Notes: generated by a model from the sequence alone, not told the origin. A stretch of DNA of 64,000 nucleotides from Paenibacillus mesophilus (GCF_005938385.1 NZ_VCRA01000034.1:1-64000); one strand, 5' to 3'; positions 1 to 9,141 are shown, numbered from the stretch's first letter. A program made the numbers and translations.

Positions 1-2
1 CC

Positions 3-158
3 CCTTCTGTACAATTTTGTTCCTGTGAGGCTGTGTCTATTAAAACTCCCCCTCAACGAAATCGTAAGAAAACAAGAGGAAATTGGAGATATGCATTTAT
101 TCATAGAGGGAGGATAGTTCGAATCAATGTTGACTTTGCCCTTGGGGCAATCCATTAA
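3..158 (+). other. Open frame entering from the left edge, unidentified
   Basis: A frame is open from the left edge to a TAA at 156-158 and gives about 51 residues, rich in Arg/Lys in the middle (TPPQRNRKKTRGNWRYAF). It could be the C-terminus of a gene that starts outside the window, or chance. I recognise no family, and there is no internal start with a good ribosome binding site. Confidence 0.2.
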
Positions 159-221
159 TATAAATAGGGAAGGGGAGGGTTAAGTGCTAACTATAGGTCA
201 AATGGCAGGCATATTTAACGC

Positions 222-368
222 GATTTGAACGATTACTTTTATGAGAACGGATCAGTGTATTTGATCGGACATGATAAGAGGGACAGTACCCTTCACATTT
301 ATGATATATATACCGGAAGGATGGTGCTACCCACTTGGCGGATGTTATCGCCTTGTCCGTGTGCATGA
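222..368 (+). pseudogene. Degraded coding remnant, family unknown
   Basis: This frame translates to a protein-like stretch (YENGSVYLIGHDKRD, then STLHIYDIYTGRMV). It has a stop just upstream (216-218), no start codon with a ribosome binding site, and ends at a TGA at 366-368. The alternating hydrophobic pattern and the YDIYTG turn look like one or two blades of a beta-propeller-like protein. With both ends missing I read it as a relic. The family is a guess. Confidence 0.25.
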
Positions 369-491
369 AGGCGAGGTTTGGCTGGCTTCGATACTATGAT
401 CATACCTCCGCCACTCCAGATAAAGCGACCGGAATTAGTTGAAGCCTAACCAATGTAACAAACATCAAAGGGATTGCAATATGAACCAACT

Positions 492-515
492 ACGAGGCTG
501 CGCCGGCAGCCTCGT
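492..515. repeat. Perfect 10-bp inverted repeat (hairpin)
   Basis: ACGAGGCTGC and its exact complement are separated by GCCG. No clear T-run follows on either strand, so this is a weak intrinsic terminator at best. It lies downstream of the small minus-strand gene ending at 583 and could mark the end of that transcript. Confidence 0.45.
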
Positions 516-582
516 TGCATTAATGGGAGCATGCTTTTCAGGGATGGACATATGTTCTTGTGTTTTTTTGTCCTACGCTCAT

Positions 583-771
583 CTATACACCTTTTTCCTG
601 ATCCTTTATCAAATCGTCTTGATCACTACCCCAGATATAATCAATCCCAGACAAATTCATAGCTTCGGCACTTTCTGTTTCAGCATTTTCATAGAACCCA
701 TTTTGATAATCAGCAGTGAAATCGGCTTCAGCATTTTCGTTAGTTGCTGTACGGTTATCTTTTTCGGCCAT
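583..771 (-). CDS. Small acidic hypothetical protein
   Basis: A 62-residue acidic protein rich in Glu, Asp and Asn, starting MAEKDNRTATNENAEADF. The ATG at 771 is preceded by an excellent AGGAGG seven bases upstream. A longer in-frame ATG at 798 has no such site, so the shorter form is chosen. There is no signal peptide, cysteine or membrane segment. The composition resembles the small, probably disordered cytoplasmic proteins common in spore-forming Bacilli, but I recognise no family. It stands alone, convergent with nothing nearby. The ribosome binding site and biased composition are the only evidence that it is a gene. Confidence 0.5.
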   Translation of the reverse strand: MAEKDNRTATNENAEADFTADYQNGFYENAETESAEAMNLSGIDYIWGSDQDDLIKDQEKGV

Positions 772-961
772 AAGAATCCTCCTTTCTTTATAGGACAATT
801 TTTCGAAACATCAGCAGAAAATGGAGGGATACAAACGATAGTATTCCAAGGGAAGTAAATCCTATCCAAAGGCTTTTTGTGGCTAACATTTACCAGCTTT
901 GCCGTGGGCGTTTTACAAATGGTTTGTTTGGCTGGAAGGCATCGTGTAATTTCTAAGTAGC

Positions 962-1327
962 ATGATTTTTATTCTTTTCAAGACTTACGGTGATGGCATT
1001 ACTGGGGTTTTTCTGCAGTTGGGTGCGGTCTTCAGGAATAATAATGTAGAAACTTTGGCCAATATTCTGATTTTTATTCCTATTGGTTGGATGTTTTATC
1101 TACAGTTGCGAAGTTTATGGTGGACAATGTTTGCGGGATTGGCTTTAGTCCTGCTGATTGAGCTTAGTCAATATGTTTTTCGTCTAGGTATCACGGATGT
1201 TGTGGATGTGATGACCAATATGACGGGAATTTTGGTAGGTTTTCTGATCTTTGCTCTACTCCGAATCTTTGGTGCCAAACATTATGACAGATGGATTTAT
1301 TGGGCTTTTAGATTTGATCATCGATGA
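962..1327 (+). CDS. VanZ-like membrane protein, short (possibly 5'-truncated)
   Basis: 121 residues with three hydrophobic segments at about 33-50, 53-70 and 84-103. The pattern ETLANILIFIPIGWM, then an E-S/T-Q box (LLIELSQYV), then DVVDVMTNMTGILVGFL is the hallmark core of the VanZ family. VanZ proteins are membrane proteins of poorly known function; one confers low-level teicoplanin resistance. Full-length members usually run 150-200 residues with an N-terminal helix that is missing here. An in-frame stop lies at 947-949 and there is no convincing ribosome binding site before the ATG, so the gene may be a truncated remnant. Neighbours give no functional context. Confidence 0.6.
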   Translation: MIFILFKTYGDGITGVFLQLGAVFRNNNVETLANILIFIPIGWMFYLQLRSLWWTMFAGLALVLLIELSQYVFRLGITDVVDVMTNMTGILVGFLIFALLRIFGAKHYDRWIYWAFRFDHR

Positions 1328-1823
1328 GAGGAACTTATTGTAGTAATTAAGCTCTACAGACGAATATTAGCAAGCTTTGTTGCGATACCTACATTGACTA
1401 CTTTCCTTAAACATATTATCATGATAACAAATAGTGAATGGTGGTATACATGCAGTGATGATGATGATGACTGTGTTCTTGACAGAGGTAAAAGGTTAAT
1501 TCACTTAACTAAAAACGTACGAGCGTGATTAAAGCACTCTACTATTACTAGTAGGGATTGATTTGCTTTGTAGACGTTTGTGCATACCTCACTTGAACAC
1601 CATTATCATCACTGCTTCGTAAAGAATGTGCGAAACAAAGTTGTATATTTTGTTTCAGCATTCCTACGTTCAAAATGCCGTGGGTGAACAATGTTCATCC
1701 GCGGCTTTTCTATGTCCACTACCTATTTTATTTGATCAAAAAATGTATTAAGTAAGGTACTACTCGAAGCAAGATTTAGGAACTACTGGACCGAGAATAA
1801 CTTAATGAACGGGGGATGGAACA
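1328..1823. other. Intergenic, no gene recognised
   Basis: About 500 bases without a credible gene. The only visible peculiarity is a short run of ATG/GAT triplets near 1456-1471, which looks like simple-sequence slippage. The promoter of the kinase gene at 1824 must lie in the last part, but I see no unambiguous -35/-10 pair. Confidence 0.4.
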
Positions 1824-2747
1824 ATGACTGCCTATGAGAAACCGAGCTTGGCGATTCGCGAAATTGAGGAAGTGTTGCGGGATCATTTTGGACCCGGTGT
1901 GGCTGAAATTAATCCGCTGGCTGGTGGCAACTTGAGTAGCGTGTTTTCCTTCGTCCACGAAGGTAAAGGTTATTGTGTGAAATTCAGCGATCTAGCCGGC
2001 GCATACGAGACGGAACGCTATGTCTCTGACTTGTTGGCGGGCCAAGGAATCCCTTTTCCGAAATGTTTGGCGCTAAGGAAAACCGGCCGATTGGCTTACG
2101 TGATCATGGAGCGGATGGCCGGGCGCAATCTAAGCGATTGCACGGAAGAGGAACAAATCCATCAATTGCCGGAGCTTATCGGCATCTTGACGAGTCTGGC
2201 TGATGTGGAAGTCAGATCAACATTTGGGTACGGATGGATCAGGCCGGACGGTAACGGAACCTACGAATCCTGGAAGGATTTTGTCGTTGCATTCATTTCG
2301 GAAGATCAGACGGGGACGTTCTGGGAGAACTGGCATGACCTCTATCGCACGTCTTGCCTAGAGAGAGACGTATTCGAAGAAATCTATAACCGGTTGATGT
2401 CCTACGTACCGTATAACGAATCGTACAGAGGCTTTATCCACGGTGATTTTCACCAGTGGAATATTTTATCGGACGGCAAGCGGATTACCGGCATCATTGA
2501 CGGCAATTGCATGTACGGAGATTGCCTCGTGGACCTTGTCATTCTCGATCGACATATGCCGAGGAGCGGCGTCATTCAGAAGTATCAAGACAATCTAGCG
2601 AAAGCCGGCAAAGTGATTCCGAATTTCAAGGAGCGGTTACTCGGCGCCTATTATTTCAAGGGACTCGATGGACTTCGATTCTACGCGAAAATGGGATGGA
2701 GAGACGCCTATCAAGGTACGCGACAATTTCTTTTGAACCTGACTTAA
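1824..2747 (+). CDS. Aminoglycoside phosphotransferase (APH)-family kinase
   Basis: A 307-residue cytoplasmic protein with the APH/choline-kinase fold. The catalytic loop HGDFHQWN is at about residues 206-213 (Asp208, Asn213). The metal-binding motif is IIDGN with Asp226, where IIDWE/D is more usual. The N-lobe has a glycine-rich strand-turn (LAGGNLSSVFSF), a conserved Lys (YCVKFSD) and a hinge region (VIMERMAGRNL). Family members phosphorylate aminoglycosides, macrolides or small metabolites such as homoserine; the substrate cannot be told from sequence. It is monocistronic, with GGGGG just before the ATG and a strong terminator after the stop. It is not an obvious copy of a known clinical resistance enzyme. 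Confidence 0.8.
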   Translation: MTAYEKPSLAIREIEEVLRDHFGPGVAEINPLAGGNLSSVFSFVHEGKGYCVKFSDLAGAYETERYVSDLLAGQGIPFPKCLALRKTGRLAYVIMERMAGRNLSDCTEEEQIHQLPELIGILTSLADVEVRSTFGYGWIRPDGNGTYESWKDFVVAFISEDQTGTFWENWHDLYRTSCLERDVFEEIYNRLMSYVPYNESYRGFIHGDFHQWNILSDGKRITGIIDGNCMYGDCLVDLVILDRHMPRSGVIQKYQDNLAKAGKVIPNFKERLLGAYYFKGLDGLRFYAKMGWRDAYQGTRQFLLNLT

Positions 2748-2805
2748 GGGACAGGGAACGATAACCGAATGGATGGAGGTCTAAGGTTTCAACCATTTGA
2801 TAAAA

Positions 2806-2840
2806 TAAAAAAATCCTGTTTTCACAGGATTTTTTTATTT
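2806..2840. terminator. Bidirectional intrinsic terminator
   Basis: AAAAAATCCTGT pairs with ACAGGATTTTTT around a short loop. A-rich flanks on one side and T-rich on the other allow it to work in both directions. It lies between the converging kinase gene (plus) and the GyrI-like gene (minus). Confidence 0.85.
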
Positions 2841-3316
2841 TATTTTTTAACCACAGGCACCCAAAATTCGCCGTAGAAAGTGCCGTCGCCGTTATCCTTG
2901 CGATAAGTCGCATTTGGACCGCCGATGTAAGCATAGTCAGTGATTTTGGCCAAGACTTCGCCAAAAGCACGGTAAGTCAGCTGATCAAACAATGTTTCTT
3001 TGTCGCCATATCCTGCGACCACGATGTACTCGCTCTCTGGAAACTCGATGATGCGCGTTGCGTCAGACACTGATTTGCCAGCTTCTACCGCGAAATAATT
3101 CCACGGTTTGCCTTGATAAACCTCGTTGACTGACCATTCGCGATCGTCTTTTGCGGCGTGTTTGAGCTTATCAAAACGCCCGTCAGCCTTGAGTCCGCCC
3201 CAAAATTCGGCTTTTTCCTTTTGCAAAGCTTGCATGTCTTGGAAATTCGAATGAATTGAAAAACCATAGGCGGTCAATGTGAATGATTTTTTGTGTTCAA
3301 TTGTGTAATCTGCCAT
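2840..3316 (-). CDS. GyrI-like / AraC effector-binding domain protein, copy 2
   Basis: A 158-residue stand-alone GyrI-like (bacterial transcription activator effector-binding) domain. It has the usual run of beta-strands with a central cupped site: FTLTAYGFSIHSNF, then a WSVNEVY strand, AGKSVSDATRIIEFPESEYIVVAGYG, and a C-terminal GDGTFYGEFWVPV strand. Such proteins bind small hydrophobic or cationic ligands, or protect DNA gyrase; the ligand here is unknown. AAGGAG lies eight bases before the ATG. It is a clear paralogue of the next gene upstream (3434-3913), and both are transcribed away from a WYL regulator. The stop sits inside the shared terminator. Confidence 0.75.
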   Translation of the reverse strand: MADYTIEHKKSFTLTAYGFSIHSNFQDMQALQKEKAEFWGGLKADGRFDKLKHAAKDDREWSVNEVYQGKPWNYFAVEAGKSVSDATRIIEFPESEYIVVAGYGDKETLFDQLTYRAFGEVLAKITDYAYIGGPNATYRKDNGDGTFYGEFWVPVVKK

Positions 3317-3433
3317 GGCGAGTGCTCCTTTTATCCAGGTTTAACTTTCAGAGAGGTCAGGCTCCGCTACCTAATTTCCAATGATACCCAAATCGATTAA
3401 ACAAGAAGCCTTCTTTGCTACCAAAAGCTTGCA

Positions 3434-3913
3434 TTAGCCTTCGACAATTTTAACACGAAGCCACATTTCGCCGTAGAATTCACCGTTTTCTGCTGCTTTG
3501 ACGAATGTTGAGTTACCGGGACCAACGTATTTGTAGTCTGTAATTTCTTGCAGCATGCCGCCGAAAACTTTGCCTGTGATTTCGTCAGCAAGGCGGTCTT
3601 TGTCAGCGCCTGTGCCAGGCACGACGAGGTAGTCGCCGGCGAGGAAATCGAGGACGACCGCGCCTTCCACGTCGAACTCACCCATTACGCCGAAGCCGCG
3701 CCAAGCCTTGCCGTTGACGACGTAGTTGATTTGATATTCTTGCCCGTCAGCGAGCGCGAGAAGTTCAGCAAGCTTGCCGTTTTCAGTGATTTCAGCTTTT
3801 TTCGCTGCAGTTTTTGCCGCATTACCTGCCCAGTCGTTGTAGTCTTCAAGTAAAACACCGAAAGCAGTCATTTTGTAGTTTTCTGAAATTGTTTTGATTG
3901 AGTAGTTAGACAT
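3434..3913 (-). CDS. GyrI-like / AraC effector-binding domain protein, copy 1
   Basis: A 159-residue stand-alone effector-binding (GyrI-like) domain, collinear with the 158-residue neighbour. Shared landmarks include TAFGVLLEDYNDW, an aromatic YVVNGKAWRGFGV strand, VVLDFLAGDYLVVPGTGADKD and a terminal NGEFYGEMWLRV strand. It has no DNA-binding domain, so it probably acts as a ligand binder or sequestering protein. GAGGAG lies nine bases before the ATG at 3913. It is divergent from the WYL-domain regulator at 4060, with a perfect inverted repeat in the shared promoter region, so it is the likely direct target of that regulator. The pair probably arose by tandem duplication. Confidence 0.75.
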   Translation of the reverse strand: MSNYSIKTISENYKMTAFGVLLEDYNDWAGNAAKTAAKKAEITENGKLAELLALADGQEYQINYVVNGKAWRGFGVMGEFDVEGAVVLDFLAGDYLVVPGTGADKDRLADEITGKVFGGMLQEITDYKYVGPGNSTFVKAAENGEFYGEMWLRVKIVEG

Positions 3914-3967
3914 TTTGTTCTCTCCTCGTGAATTTATTTTTTACAAGATTGATTCTATTTGCCGAAT

Positions 3968-3984
3968 GTATCAAAAAATGATAC
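3968..3984. promoter_or_regulatory. Candidate operator: GTATCA-N5-TGATAC
   Basis: A perfect 6-bp inverted repeat with an AAAAA spacer lies between the divergent GyrI-like and WYL genes. The TGATAC half-site recurs near 4046-4051 inside ATTGATACAAT, just upstream of the regulator's own start. The position and two related sites suggest binding by the WYL regulator. This is inference. Confidence 0.5.
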
Positions 3985-4059
3985 TCTTTATTGCCCTTGT
4001 GGGTCGGGTCGTGCTCTCTGACATTTTCTTTTTGCTACATTATTGATACAATAAAAAAC

Positions 4060-5028
4060 ATGAGGAAAACAGAACGAGTGAACCTGATCATGCGCTATAT
4101 CAATAACCGCGCGCATTTTACGATTGCCGAGATTCAGCGGGAGTTCAAGATTTCCCGCGCGACGGCGATCCGCGACATTAACGAGATTCAGGCGATGGGA
4201 TTTCCGCTGACGACCGAGCTTGGGCGCGGTGGCGGCTACTATGTCCTGCAAAACCAGTATCTGCCCGCCGTCCGCTTCACGCCAGAAGAGCTGAAGGCGA
4301 TTTTTATCAGCTTTATCGCCTCGAAAAATTCGCAGCTGCCTTATCTGCAAAATCGCCGATCAATCACTGAAAAACTCATCGGCATCGCGTCGCAAACCCA
4401 GCAAGACGAGCTGATCGAGCTGAATAATATCTTGCTTTTTGAAAATACAAATCCTGCCAATCCGAATCTTTTGGAGCTCGATGACGCGGCGCCGGCGGGG
4501 CTGAACCAGCTGATTTCGCTTGCTGTGCGGGATAAGCACTTGCGCTTGACTTATGAGCTGAGTCCGGGCTGGCCGCAGTTGATGGACGTTTTTTTGCTGC
4601 ATATTTTTAACTCGAACGCACAGTGGCTGGTCGAGGTTTATGATTTTGATACGGATGAGTTTCGTTATTTGCCTGTTGAGATGCTGCGGGATTCGGCAAT
4701 TTCTGAACAGGAGATGAAGTGGTCTGAGCAAGAGATTTTAAGCAAAAAACGGCTTGGTGCACGTGAGTCCAATCTTGTTGTGAAGCTTGATACGACTGGG
4801 ATTCAGCGCTTTAAGCGTATGCACCCGCCGGGGATTATTTTGTCCTTCACTGGGATGTTTCAGTCGAGCGGGGTTTTCAATGTTCAGTTGGATGTGACCG
4901 ATGTTGAGGCTCTGGCGTATTATGCGGATTGGCTTTTGTTTTTGGGGAAAGGGGTCGAGTTTGAACGGATTCCTGCTGAGCTGCGCGTGATTTTGGAAGA
5001 GCGTTTAGGGGTACCGCCAACATTTTAA
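4060..5028 (+). CDS. WYL-domain transcriptional regulator (YafY/DeoR-type HTH)
   Basis: A 322-residue one-component regulator. Residues 1-60 form a winged helix-turn-helix of the HTH_11/DeoR type (FTIAEIQREFKISRATAIRDINE, then the wing GRGGGYYVLQ). The middle and C-terminal parts match WYL-type ligand-sensing regions (LAVRDKHLRLTYELS, WLVEVYDFDTDEFRYLPVEML, then a WCX-like tail). An upstream in-frame ATG at 3991 would add 23 residues of non-conserved sequence, so the ATG at 4060 fits the family better. It is divergent from the two GyrI-like genes with inverted repeats between them. The usual role is repressor or activator of the adjacent genes in response to an unknown ligand. Confidence 0.8.
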   Translation: MRKTERVNLIMRYINNRAHFTIAEIQREFKISRATAIRDINEIQAMGFPLTTELGRGGGYYVLQNQYLPAVRFTPEELKAIFISFIASKNSQLPYLQNRRSITEKLIGIASQTQQDELIELNNILLFENTNPANPNLLELDDAAPAGLNQLISLAVRDKHLRLTYELSPGWPQLMDVFLLHIFNSNAQWLVEVYDFDTDEFRYLPVEMLRDSAISEQEMKWSEQEILSKKRLGARESNLVVKLDTTGIQRFKRMHPPGIILSFTGMFQSSGVFNVQLDVTDVEALAYYADWLLFLGKGVEFERIPAELRVILEERLGVPPTF

Positions 5029-5763
5029 CGAAAAAATACGCTATGTCAATAACCGGCTCATATCAAGAAATTGATGTGCTCCCGAAGTGTTTCGCTTGAA
5101 AGGTAATCCAGAATGAAGATCGTTTTTTCGATAATGCAGAAACCGTCCCTTCTCGGATGGAGTGGGACAACCGGAGAATATCATCGCTATTACATTCGCC
5201 CAGTCGATATTACGTTCTAAACTAATTATTGCTTGAAGATGATTTATTCAAGTACGCCTTTTCATGCTTTGCTGACTTTAGACTGAAAGTCGGAGTGGAG
5301 GCACTTTCGATGTGGATCCAGAGGGCCAGCCGGTAAAAATATACCGTTGGGAGGACGTACCTGAAGGTTTGATGAGCAAAACAGGAGGGAACTGCCAATC
5401 GGTTTGCTCCAACCAATCGAAAGACGTTTCAAAGTGGAAGAGGTTAGTTATCCACCTTGAATCTTTGCCGAGCACGTACTTACGCTGCTGGCTTAGGATG
5501 AGAATGGAAACGGTCCTTATCAGCAAACCAAGCGGGCAATCGGGTGGTAGAGCCGGTTTCTCGCTTGTTTTTTTTAGTCTCATTATTACGTAGTGGGGGC
5601 AAAATACTTGTTTCCACCCACGGGTATTTGAAAAAAGTCCAGCCTTCACAGGATGGACTTCGCACATTTAAAAAAGTATTGAAGATCCAGTGGTTATCCG
5701 TTCATGGATAACCACATTTTGATTTAACGAAAAGCAATGATCTTGGATATGTCCTGTCCGTTT
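5029..5763. other. Intergenic, decayed sequence
   Basis: About 730 bases without a confident gene. A plus frame near 5290-5590 translates to PEGQPVKIYRWEDVPEGLM, which is protein-like, but it has no start with a ribosome binding site and degenerates downstream. I take it as a relic of unknown origin. A terminator-like hairpin lies at 5530-5575. Confidence 0.4.
5530..5575 (+). terminator. Terminator-like hairpin containing a T-box-like core
   Basis: AAGCGGG pairs with CTCGCTT (5560-5566) and is followed by eight T residues. The loop contains GGGTGGTAGAGCCGG, which resembles the T-box antiterminator core GGGTGGTACCGCGG but is imperfect. No plus-strand gene follows, so at most this is a dead T-box leader. 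Confidence 0.4.
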
Positions 5764-6240
5764 TTACCCCTGAATATCCCGTCTGGCATCTTGCTCGGCA
5801 AGAATCTCGTTGTCTTCCGCATTATCCCTCGTCACTTTCTGAACGCCAATGGCGCTATATGATATCAACAGAATAACAGCTATGTAATACCCCTTTACAT
5901 TTAATTCAAATGGAGCGTTATAAAGGCCAATAAAAAACATCACATACCCAATAATTAAACCCGCTAATGCCATGCTTGTGAAAGCTCCTGTATTCCTCAT
6001 TCGGTGTTTCGGGTTTTCCAAGCGAAGTTCTTTGTCTTCCGTATTGTCGCGAACGACCTTCTGTACTACGATACAGGAAATCGTTATTAACACCATGCAA
6101 AGCAGATAATACCCTTTGACGTTCAATTCCCAATCGGCGTTGTACACTCCCAGACAGAACAGAAAGAGTCCTGCACCCAATGCAAAATACGATGCGGCCG
6201 TGAAAGCAGCCGTGTTCCGTTTGCGATATCTCTGATTCAT
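5764..6240 (-). CDS. YiaA/YiaB-family inner membrane protein
   Basis: 158 residues made of two tandem copies of the yiaAB two-helix domain. Each copy runs RNTAAFTAASYFALGAGLF / RNTGAFTSMALAGLIIGYV, then FCLGVYNADWELNVKGYY / FFIGLYNAPFELNVKGYY, then a second helix ending VQKVVRDN / VQKVTRDN, giving four predicted membrane helices. The ATG at 6240 is chosen because GAGGGAG lies a few bases upstream; the frame extends further but without a signal. The family is an uncharacterised inner-membrane family whose members have been linked to stress or osmotic responses. No operon partners. Confidence 0.85.
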   Translation of the reverse strand: MNQRYRKRNTAAFTAASYFALGAGLFLFCLGVYNADWELNVKGYYLLCMVLITISCIVVQKVVRDNTEDKELRLENPKHRMRNTGAFTSMALAGLIIGYVMFFIGLYNAPFELNVKGYYIAVILLISYSAIGVQKVTRDNAEDNEILAEQDARRDIQG

Positions 6241-6661
6241 CTGACGCTCCCTCTCCCAGTTTAGTGGCGCTATATTCTTCTCTACTATACAGTGGAATAT
6301 CAATAAAATGCTACCCTACATTAGGGTTTTTGGGAAAAACTTTCAGGCAACGAGCCGCTGGCGATTCGTCGCGGCTTCGGCGCAATGGGGCCCCTGCAAC
6401 ACCTCCCCGAATCTGCTGCTTGATGTCCTCAGCACAAACTAATGAAATACGGATGGTATTCCGCGTTGTGCTTGGACGATTCGGAATACGCCCCTCATTT
6501 TATTACGTCCACTTAAAGAACAGAAGGTTGAATGATCGATGTCTTCCCGCTAATTTAAAGAATGAAAAAACGTCCATTCATACAAAGTAAGGGCTTACTC
6601 CCGCGCCGCTAATCCATTACAATGACCTAGAAACCGTTTTTGCTGATTAGGGGGAATGAGT
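6241..6661. other. Intergenic region upstream of the Cache/AraC regulator
   Basis: About 420 bases with no gene. AGCCGC and GCGGCT around 6350-6376 can form a short hairpin. The promoters of the YiaA-like gene (minus) and the AraC regulator (plus) must lie here. I see no certain operator. Confidence 0.35.
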
Positions 6662-8950
6662 ATGAAGGCGCTTTTCCGAGTGAAATCGATCAAGAGGAAA
6701 ATGTTTGTATCGTATATGATTGTCCTCATCATTCCATTTCTTAGTATTGGTATGTTAGGGTATTGGTGGATGGTAAAGATTGTAAAAGAACAAACCGAGA
6801 CGATGTATCACGAAAAGCTCGATCAGGCGCGGAGCATAGTAGACAAACGGTTTTTGGATATGGATCAGCTGGCGCAAACGCTTGTAAGTACCCGTTGGGT
6901 GCAAAAAATCGGAAATATGTACGGCCCCACGATTCAATCGAACAGGCTGGAGCCTTCGGAAATCGGTGGATATGCGGACGAAATCCGTAATTATGAATCG
7001 TTGAACGGGTTTATCGACCGGATTGCGATCATCTTGAATACGAAGCAATTGGTGCTGACCAATAATGGTTTGGACGATTATGCATGGTTCTTCGAGAAAA
7101 ACTATAAGCTTGAAGACATGGAAGTGGACGACTGGCTCCCATATATCGATACGTTCAATCATGGCAGTGTGCTGAACCCCGGGCAGGTGCGTACCTACAA
7201 TAGCTACAAACGTGCGATGACCTACGTCAAGACGTTGCCTCTAATCGATCAAACCCCTACCGCTACGCTCCTTCTGTCGATTGAGGAAAAGTCCATTCAG
7301 GAGTTGCTGCACACGGGGGCATATGACCGCACCCACTCGCTGTACATCCTCGATGCGAACAATGATCTGGTAACAGGGGTAAACATTGACGAGCACATTC
7401 GACCGATGCTGAACGATTTACCGGATACGGGAGCGCGTACAACGCGCGTCGTCAATAATAGCAATGGAGATAAATATTTTACCTTCCTCACCAAATCCGA
7501 AGTAAACGGCTGGAAGTATATCGCAGTAATCCCCACAAGTATGGTTCTGAGCAAGGTGCAAGTAATCAAATACGCTGTGTTCATCCTGCTTGCGGTTTCG
7601 GTCGTGATCGGAATCCTTTCCTCCTACGGCTTTGCCGTGCGCAATTATCGTCCGCTCAAAGAGCTGCTTAGCAAACTGAGCAGCGGAATGGCTGCGAAGC
7701 ACAATCTGTACAGCGGCATCAACGAATACAATTATCTTGAATCGGCGTTCGACACGATTATTTCCAGCAACCACGAGTTGGAGCGGAAAGTACAGGTTTA
7801 TTTGCCCATGGCAATGCACTCGTTCTTCCTGAAGCTCCTGTATAACCTGCATGCTCACGCTGAAATCAGCTATGCGCGGCAAATGGTCGGCATTGGCACA
7901 ACGAACGATGCCTGGAGAGTTGCCCTCCTATACTTTGAAAGCAATAACGACGAAAGTATCTCGATTGGTCAGAAGGTGTCCAAATGGACCTTGGAAGGAA
8001 ATTGGCCGCTGTATCTTGTTGAAATTGAGGGCAACCGGTTGGCGCTCATCCTCAATACCGGGGATCGGATCAAAGCGGAGGAAGCAATCGGTCAAGTGAA
8101 GCAATCGCTGCTGAAAGCTTTTGGCGATCATCATAGTTACGTAGGTGTCGGCGGCCCTTGCACGGAACTGGGAGAAATCAGCAACTCGCACAAGGAAGCA
8201 GTTATGGCGCTGAACTATGCATTCGTCCGGGACAGCTCCTCGGACGTTATGGTATTCTTTGCGGATATCGAGACAGACACCAGCTTCCGCTACTACTTCC
8301 CGACGGATAAAGAAGAAGAGCTTGTCAGCAAGATGAGACTAGGCGAGTTCGAACAGGTGGAGACGGTGCTTAGCAAGCTGATCGAAAGAAACGTTGGCAA
8401 CGGCAATTATCATTTCATGACGTTGCAATGTTTCTTTCATAATCTGCTGTCCACTGCACTTAAAGCGCTTTCCGAAACGGATCTCAGCATCTCCAATGTG
8501 ATCAACGAGCGTGAGTTTATGCGGTTAAATACAATCAGTAGCATAAAAGAATACGTTTATAACGTATTCGCGCGCGTATGCGCGGAGATGGCACGCAAAA
8601 GAGAAGCGGCCGGTTCGAAAGTCAAGAACGAAATTTGGAGCTATATCGACGATAATTGCTACGACGGCAACATCTCCCTTGAAGCGGTAGCCGATCGGTT
8701 CGGTTGGTCCGTACCTTATATGAGCAAGTTCATCAAGGAGCAGACCGGTTATAATTTCGTCGAATACGTCGCTCGCAAAAGAGTGGCGATGGCGAAGCAA
8801 TTGCTGGCCACTCCAGCGATTACCGTCGAAGAGATTGGTTTGAAGATCGGCTATGCGAACGTGCTGACATTTCGCAGGGCGTTCAAGAAATATTCGGGCG
8901 TTACCCCGGGCGAATACAGGACCATGAAGCTGCAGACGAAGCCGCAGTAA
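6662..8950 (+). CDS. Membrane-bound AraC-family regulator with extracellular Cache-like sensor
   Basis: A 762-residue protein. A first membrane helix (about 13-36), an extracellular region of about 260 residues of the kind that forms Cache sensors, and a second helix near residues 300-322 (FILLAVSVVIGILSSYGFAV) are followed by a cytoplasmic linker. A C-terminal AraC-type double HTH ends the protein (about 660-755: ISLEAVADRFGWSVPYMSKF, then GYANVLTFRRAFKKYSGVTPGEYR). This is the Paenibacillus one-component arrangement that senses an outside ligand and activates the sugar transport genes next to it. ATG 6662 is preferred over 6656 because AGGGGG is then at the right distance. It lies 190 bases upstream of the solute-binding-protein gene it most likely controls. 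Confidence 0.85.
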   Translation: MKALFRVKSIKRKMFVSYMIVLIIPFLSIGMLGYWWMVKIVKEQTETMYHEKLDQARSIVDKRFLDMDQLAQTLVSTRWVQKIGNMYGPTIQSNRLEPSEIGGYADEIRNYESLNGFIDRIAIILNTKQLVLTNNGLDDYAWFFEKNYKLEDMEVDDWLPYIDTFNHGSVLNPGQVRTYNSYKRAMTYVKTLPLIDQTPTATLLLSIEEKSIQELLHTGAYDRTHSLYILDANNDLVTGVNIDEHIRPMLNDLPDTGARTTRVVNNSNGDKYFTFLTKSEVNGWKYIAVIPTSMVLSKVQVIKYAVFILLAVSVVIGILSSYGFAVRNYRPLKELLSKLSSGMAAKHNLYSGINEYNYLESAFDTIISSNHELERKVQVYLPMAMHSFFLKLLYNLHAHAEISYARQMVGIGTTNDAWRVALLYFESNNDESISIGQKVSKWTLEGNWPLYLVEIEGNRLALILNTGDRIKAEEAIGQVKQSLLKAFGDHHSYVGVGGPCTELGEISNSHKEAVMALNYAFVRDSSSDVMVFFADIETDTSFRYYFPTDKEEELVSKMRLGEFEQVETVLSKLIERNVGNGNYHFMTLQCFFHNLLSTALKALSETDLSISNVINEREFMRLNTISSIKEYVYNVFARVCAEMARKREAAGSKVKNEIWSYIDDNCYDGNISLEAVADRFGWSVPYMSKFIKEQTGYNFVEYVARKRVAMAKQLLATPAITVEEIGLKIGYANVLTFRRAFKKYSGVTPGEYRTMKLQTKPQ

Positions 8951-9141
8951 GAAGAAACGATTCCTCAGTTGAAATAACGTTCCCCTCCCCGGACGAGCGC
9001 AGCAACCGCCAAATATGAAATGACGAACTACCGAAAAATATTGATCGTTGTGCTTTTCCCCATGTCGCTTCATAATTCGGAATTGAATTGCTGCAGCGTT
9101 CACAATGGACTTCGAAAAGACAAAAAGGGAGGAACGTATCT

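Noticed and set aside
439..858. A 139-residue plus-strand frame opposite the small acidic protein
   Set aside because: No ribosome binding site; Cys/Phe/Ile-rich composition is the antisense of the acidic minus-strand gene, which has a strong AGGAGG.
1456..1471. Run of ATG/GAT triplets
   Set aside because: Too short and isolated to be a CRISPR or functional repeat; looks like simple-sequence slippage.
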